The notes below the pieces were generated by a model. The model did not search any database, was not told where the DNA came from, and saw only the letters and a program-made list of their open reading frames with translations. Made by a program: the position numbers and the translations under genes. A DNA stretch of 8,781 nucleotides. Origin: Bdellovibrionales bacterium (GTDB lineage Bacteria; Bdellovibrionota; UBA1018; CAIPTA01). This document shows positions 7,685 to 8,781 of the stretch, in pieces; the first letter of the stretch is position 1, and every line of letters begins with the position of its first letter. The stretch covers positions 1 through 8,781 of the forward strand of contig JAKFYM010000224.1 of NCBI GenBank assembly GCA_021730855.1. Reading direction: 5' to 3'.

Positions 7685-7764
7685 TTTCTCACCCCTAAAG
7701 TAACACCTTAACAAGCCTCCAAAACCGGGATTTTTTGCGCTTTTTTTTCAAAAACTTTTTAAAA
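7685..7764. other. AT-rich left flank of the origin with long A and T runs
   Basis: The stretch after dnaA contains T6 (7731-7736) and T8 (7741-7748) runs and an A/T-rich tail up to the first DnaA box at 7765. It contains no gene. It may be a bent or easily melted flank of the origin. A terminator for dnaA is possible but no stable stem precedes the T runs. Confidence 0.4.
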
Positions 7765-7845
7765 TGTGGAAAACCTGTGGATAAGGCGAAAAGTCAATGT
7801 GGATAAAAATTTTCATCCACATATCCACAGGGTGATTGTGGATGA
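7765..7845. repeat. Left DnaA-box cluster (six boxes)
   Basis: Boxes read on the minus strand at 7765, 7776 and 7798 start 11 and 22 bases apart, the last two being perfect. Two plus-strand boxes at 7813-7821 and 7821-7829 share one base. A minus-strand box at 7837-7845 completes the group. The arms TTTCATCCACA (7811-7821) and TGTGGATGAAA (7837-7847) form a perfect 11-base inverted repeat. Confidence 0.85.
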
Positions 7846-7860
7846 AATGGGATTCTTAGT

Positions 7861-7880
7861 ATTGAATATTCTTATTCAAT
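7861..7880. repeat. Inverted repeat with 8-base arms and 4-base loop
   Basis: ATTGAATA (7861-7868) and TATTCAAT (7873-7880) are exact reverse complements around TTCT. It lies between the left and middle DnaA-box clusters and does not resemble a DnaA box. It could be a protein site or simply AT-rich chance; function is unknown. Confidence 0.6.
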
Positions 7881-7905
7881 TTAGTTATCCGGGTTTTCCC
7901 AGGGA

Positions 7906-7950
7906 TATGGATAACTACTTTCTGGATAACTTATTCACAGCTGTGGATAT
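7906..7950. repeat. Middle DnaA-box cluster with a palindromic pair
   Basis: Two single-mismatch minus-strand boxes (7906-7914, 7921-7929) share the direct repeat TGGATAACT, 15 bases apart. They are followed by TTATTCACA (7931-7939), a GC spacer, and TGTGGATAT (7942-7950), which face each other as an inverted pair. Confidence 0.8.
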
Positions 7951-7967
7951 CTTCCTTTTTTTGCCGT

Positions 7968-7981
7968 TTTGCCTAGGCAAA
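7968..7981. repeat. Perfect 14-base palindrome in oriC
   Basis: TTTGCCTAGGCAAA is its own reverse complement, centred between 7974 and 7975. It sits in the box-poor gap between the middle cluster and the box at 7991. It is unlike a DnaA box, so a dimeric regulator site is conceivable. No known consensus is recognised. Confidence 0.6.
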
Positions 7982-8033
7982 TGCGGAGTGTTATCCAAAA
8001 ACCTTATCGAGCTGCTTGGTTAATAGTCATTTT

Positions 8034-8053
8034 TTATCCACAATTGTGGAGAA
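8034..8053. repeat. Right palindromic DnaA-box pair
   Basis: A perfect TTATCCACA (8034-8042) faces TGTGGAGAA (8045-8053, one mismatch) across an AT spacer. The geometry, two boxes inverted with a 2-base gap, is the same as in the pair at 7931-7950. Confidence 0.8.
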
Positions 8054-8162
8054 AGTTTTGCGGCGGCTTTGGGTAGGCGAAAATATTTTATTCTTTCCCA
8101 TGCCTCCTAGCATATTATACACCCCTGTAGGGATGAAATTTAAGCGGGGAAGGGCCTACTAG

Positions 8163-8244
8163 CAATGGTCTTAAGAGTTTTCCCTGTTATCCACACCACT
8201 ACTACTACTACTGTATTATATATTAATAGATTCTTAGACCATTG
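8163..8244. repeat. Inverted repeat bracketing the unwinding element
   Basis: CAATGGTCTTAAGA (8163-8176) is complementary to TCTTAGACCATTG (8232-8244), giving 13 pairs with one bulged T (8172). Between the arms lie exactly the last DnaA box, the ACT repeats and the AT-only stretch. The right arm ends at the dnaN ribosome site. Confidence 0.6.
8187..8230. other. DnaA box plus DnaA-trio and AT-rich unwinding element
   Basis: A perfect DnaA box TTATCCACA (8187-8195) is followed by CC and then five consecutive ACT triplets (8198-8212). On the opposite strand these read 3'-GAT-5' repeats, the DnaA-trio motif that a DnaA filament uses to grip one strand. An almost pure A/T run (8214-8228) follows, as expected for the DNA that melts first. 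Motif order and spacing match the element described in Bacillus subtilis; the function here is inferred. Confidence 0.8.
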
Positions 8245-8247
8245 GAG
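8244..8247 (+). promoter_or_regulatory. Ribosome binding site of dnaN
   Basis: GGAG lies five bases before the dnaN ATG at 8253 and supports that start. Confidence 0.65.
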
Positions 8248-8252
8248 CCTTC

Positions 8253-8781
8253 ATGAAGATCACGGTCAAAAGTAAGAAAGACCTACTCGAAAGCCTAAAT
8301 AAAGTTCACAGCGTAGTAGAAAAGAGAAATACGCTCCAAATTTTGAGTAACCTCTTTTTAAGTGCTCAGAATGACCAATTGACAATCAAGGCTACCGACC
8401 TTGAAGTGAGTATCGAAACCAGTATTCCTGTACAGGTATCCGAAAACGGTAGAACTACCGTTTCCGCTAAAAACTTTCTCGACATCGTTCGGGAGCTTCC
8501 AGAAAAAGAAATCCACATTCACTCCAAGGAAAATCATTGGATTGGGATAGTTTGTGGAAAATCTAATTTCAACATCATGGGGCTCTCCCCAGAAGACTTC
8601 CCCTCCTTACCCTCTTTCTCTGGAAAAACCGAAGCCAAGGCGAAGGTCGAAGTTCTGCAGAAAATGATCGACCACACCCTTTACGCGGTATCGGTAGACG
8701 AGAACCGCTACCACATGAACGGGGTTTACTTCGAAACCTTGGACGAAAAGAAATACGTGATGGTGGGAACCAATGGCCATC
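8253..8781 (+). CDS. dnaN: DnaN, DNA polymerase III beta sliding clamp, N-terminal part
   Basis: The first 176 codons are present, about half of the usual length; the rest is cut by the window edge. The clamp is a ring-shaped dimer that encircles DNA and holds polymerase III and other partners. The reading begins MKITVKSKKDLLESLNKV. It then shows VVEKRNTLQILSNLFL and KATDLEVSIE, the usual domain 1 blocks, then MGLSPEDFPSLP, and MIDHTLYAVSVDENRYHMNG from domain 2. The visible end GTNGH corresponds to the common ATDGHR. The ATG is supported by GGAG five bases upstream. Its likely promoter must lie within or beside the unwinding element, so clamp transcription and origin opening share DNA. Confidence 0.97.
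   Translation, partial: MKITVKSKKDLLESLNKVHSVVEKRNTLQILSNLFLSAQNDQLTIKATDLEVSIETSIPVQVSENGRTTVSAKNFLDIVRELPEKEIHIHSKENHWIGIVCGKSNFNIMGLSPEDFPSLPSFSGKTEAKAKVEVLQKMIDHTLYAVSVDENRYHMNGVYFETLDEKKYVMVGTNGH

Larger units (their letters stand above)
7765..8230. other. oriC: Chromosomal replication origin oriC
   Basis: This gene-free interval between dnaA and dnaN holds about fourteen DnaA boxes. Four are perfect TTATCCACA: 7776-7784 (-), 7798-7806 (-), 8034-8042 (+) and 8187-8195 (+). One is TTATTCACA at 7931-7939 (+). Nine more have one mismatch: 7765-7773, 7813-7821, 7821-7829, 7837-7845, 7906-7914, 7921-7929, 7942-7950, 7991-7999 and 8045-8053. The right end carries an unwinding element (8198-8230). 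The dnaA-oriC-dnaN arrangement is common in bacteria. The density of boxes is direct observation; the function as the active origin is inferred. An open reading frame through 7766-8023 is a by-product of the box repeats and is not called. Confidence 0.95.

Noticed and set aside
7657..7686. Possible terminator after dnaA (GCAAA ... TTTGC followed by a T run)
   Set aside because: The stem is only five pairs with a long loop and overlaps the end of dnaA. It is too weak to call.
7885..7893. TTATCCGGG as a further DnaA box
   Set aside because: It has three mismatches in the conserved last bases and was not counted.
7766..8023. 85-codon open reading frame on the plus strand in the dnaA-dnaN gap
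   Set aside because: It runs through DnaA boxes and palindromes, resembles no protein family and has no good ribosome site. It is best explained as origin DNA without a stop in one frame.
8113..8118. TATTAT as -10 of a dnaN promoter
   Set aside because: No acceptable -35 lies 16-18 bases upstream, and such hexamers are common in this AT-rich DNA. Several similar ones occur in 8214-8226.
1..8781. Mobile elements, CRISPR arrays, tRNA or rRNA genes, or a new defence-type system
   Set aside because: No transposase, repeat-spacer array, cloverleaf or unfamiliar gene cluster was seen. All coding space is accounted for by known housekeeping genes.

Overview
This is the replication-origin neighbourhood of a bacterial chromosome. 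All genes are bacterial housekeeping genes in the classic oriC order, and base composition is roughly even in the genes and AT-rich in the origin. YidC has the long periplasmic domain typical of Gram-negative (diderm) bacteria, so the host is probably a Gram-negative. The order rpmH-rnpA-yidD-yidC-mnmE-mnmG-rsmG facing dnaA-oriC-dnaN would suit one of the deltaproteobacterial or Bdellovibrio-like lineages, but that placement is inference; nothing here fixes the species.

Layout: positions 1-5996 hold seven genes on the minus strand. In transcription order they are rpmH (5996-5847), rnpA (5860-5504), yidD (5541-5245), yidC (5232-3592), mnmE (3587-2157), mnmG (2153-240) and the start of rsmG (243-1, cut by the window edge). 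They form one very compact operon: three junctions overlap (14, 38 and 4 bases) and three have gaps of 12, 4 and 3 bases. A 234-base divergent intergenic region (5997-6230) separates it from dnaA (6231-7673, plus strand). Positions 7674-8252 contain no gene and form the replication origin. The start of dnaN (8253-8781, cut by the window edge) follows.

How it works together: DnaA made from dnaA binds about fourteen 9-mer boxes in the dnaA-dnaN gap. The last perfect box (8187-8195) is followed by a run of ACT triplets and an AT-only stretch, which matches the DnaA-trio unwinding element. DnaN is the sliding clamp for the forks started there. The divergent operon supplies a ribosomal protein (L34), the RNase P protein, two membrane-protein insertion factors (YidD, YidC), the two-subunit tRNA wobble-uridine modification enzyme (MnmE-MnmG) and a 16S rRNA methyltransferase (RsmG).

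I see no mobile element, CRISPR array, tRNA, rRNA or foreign gene, and no clear new system. The least ordinary material is in the origin: an inverted repeat that brackets the unwinding element, two palindromic pairs of DnaA boxes with identical 2-base spacers, a 14-base perfect palindrome and a separate 8-bp hairpin-like repeat. The nested rpmH/rnpA/yidD junctions are also notable.
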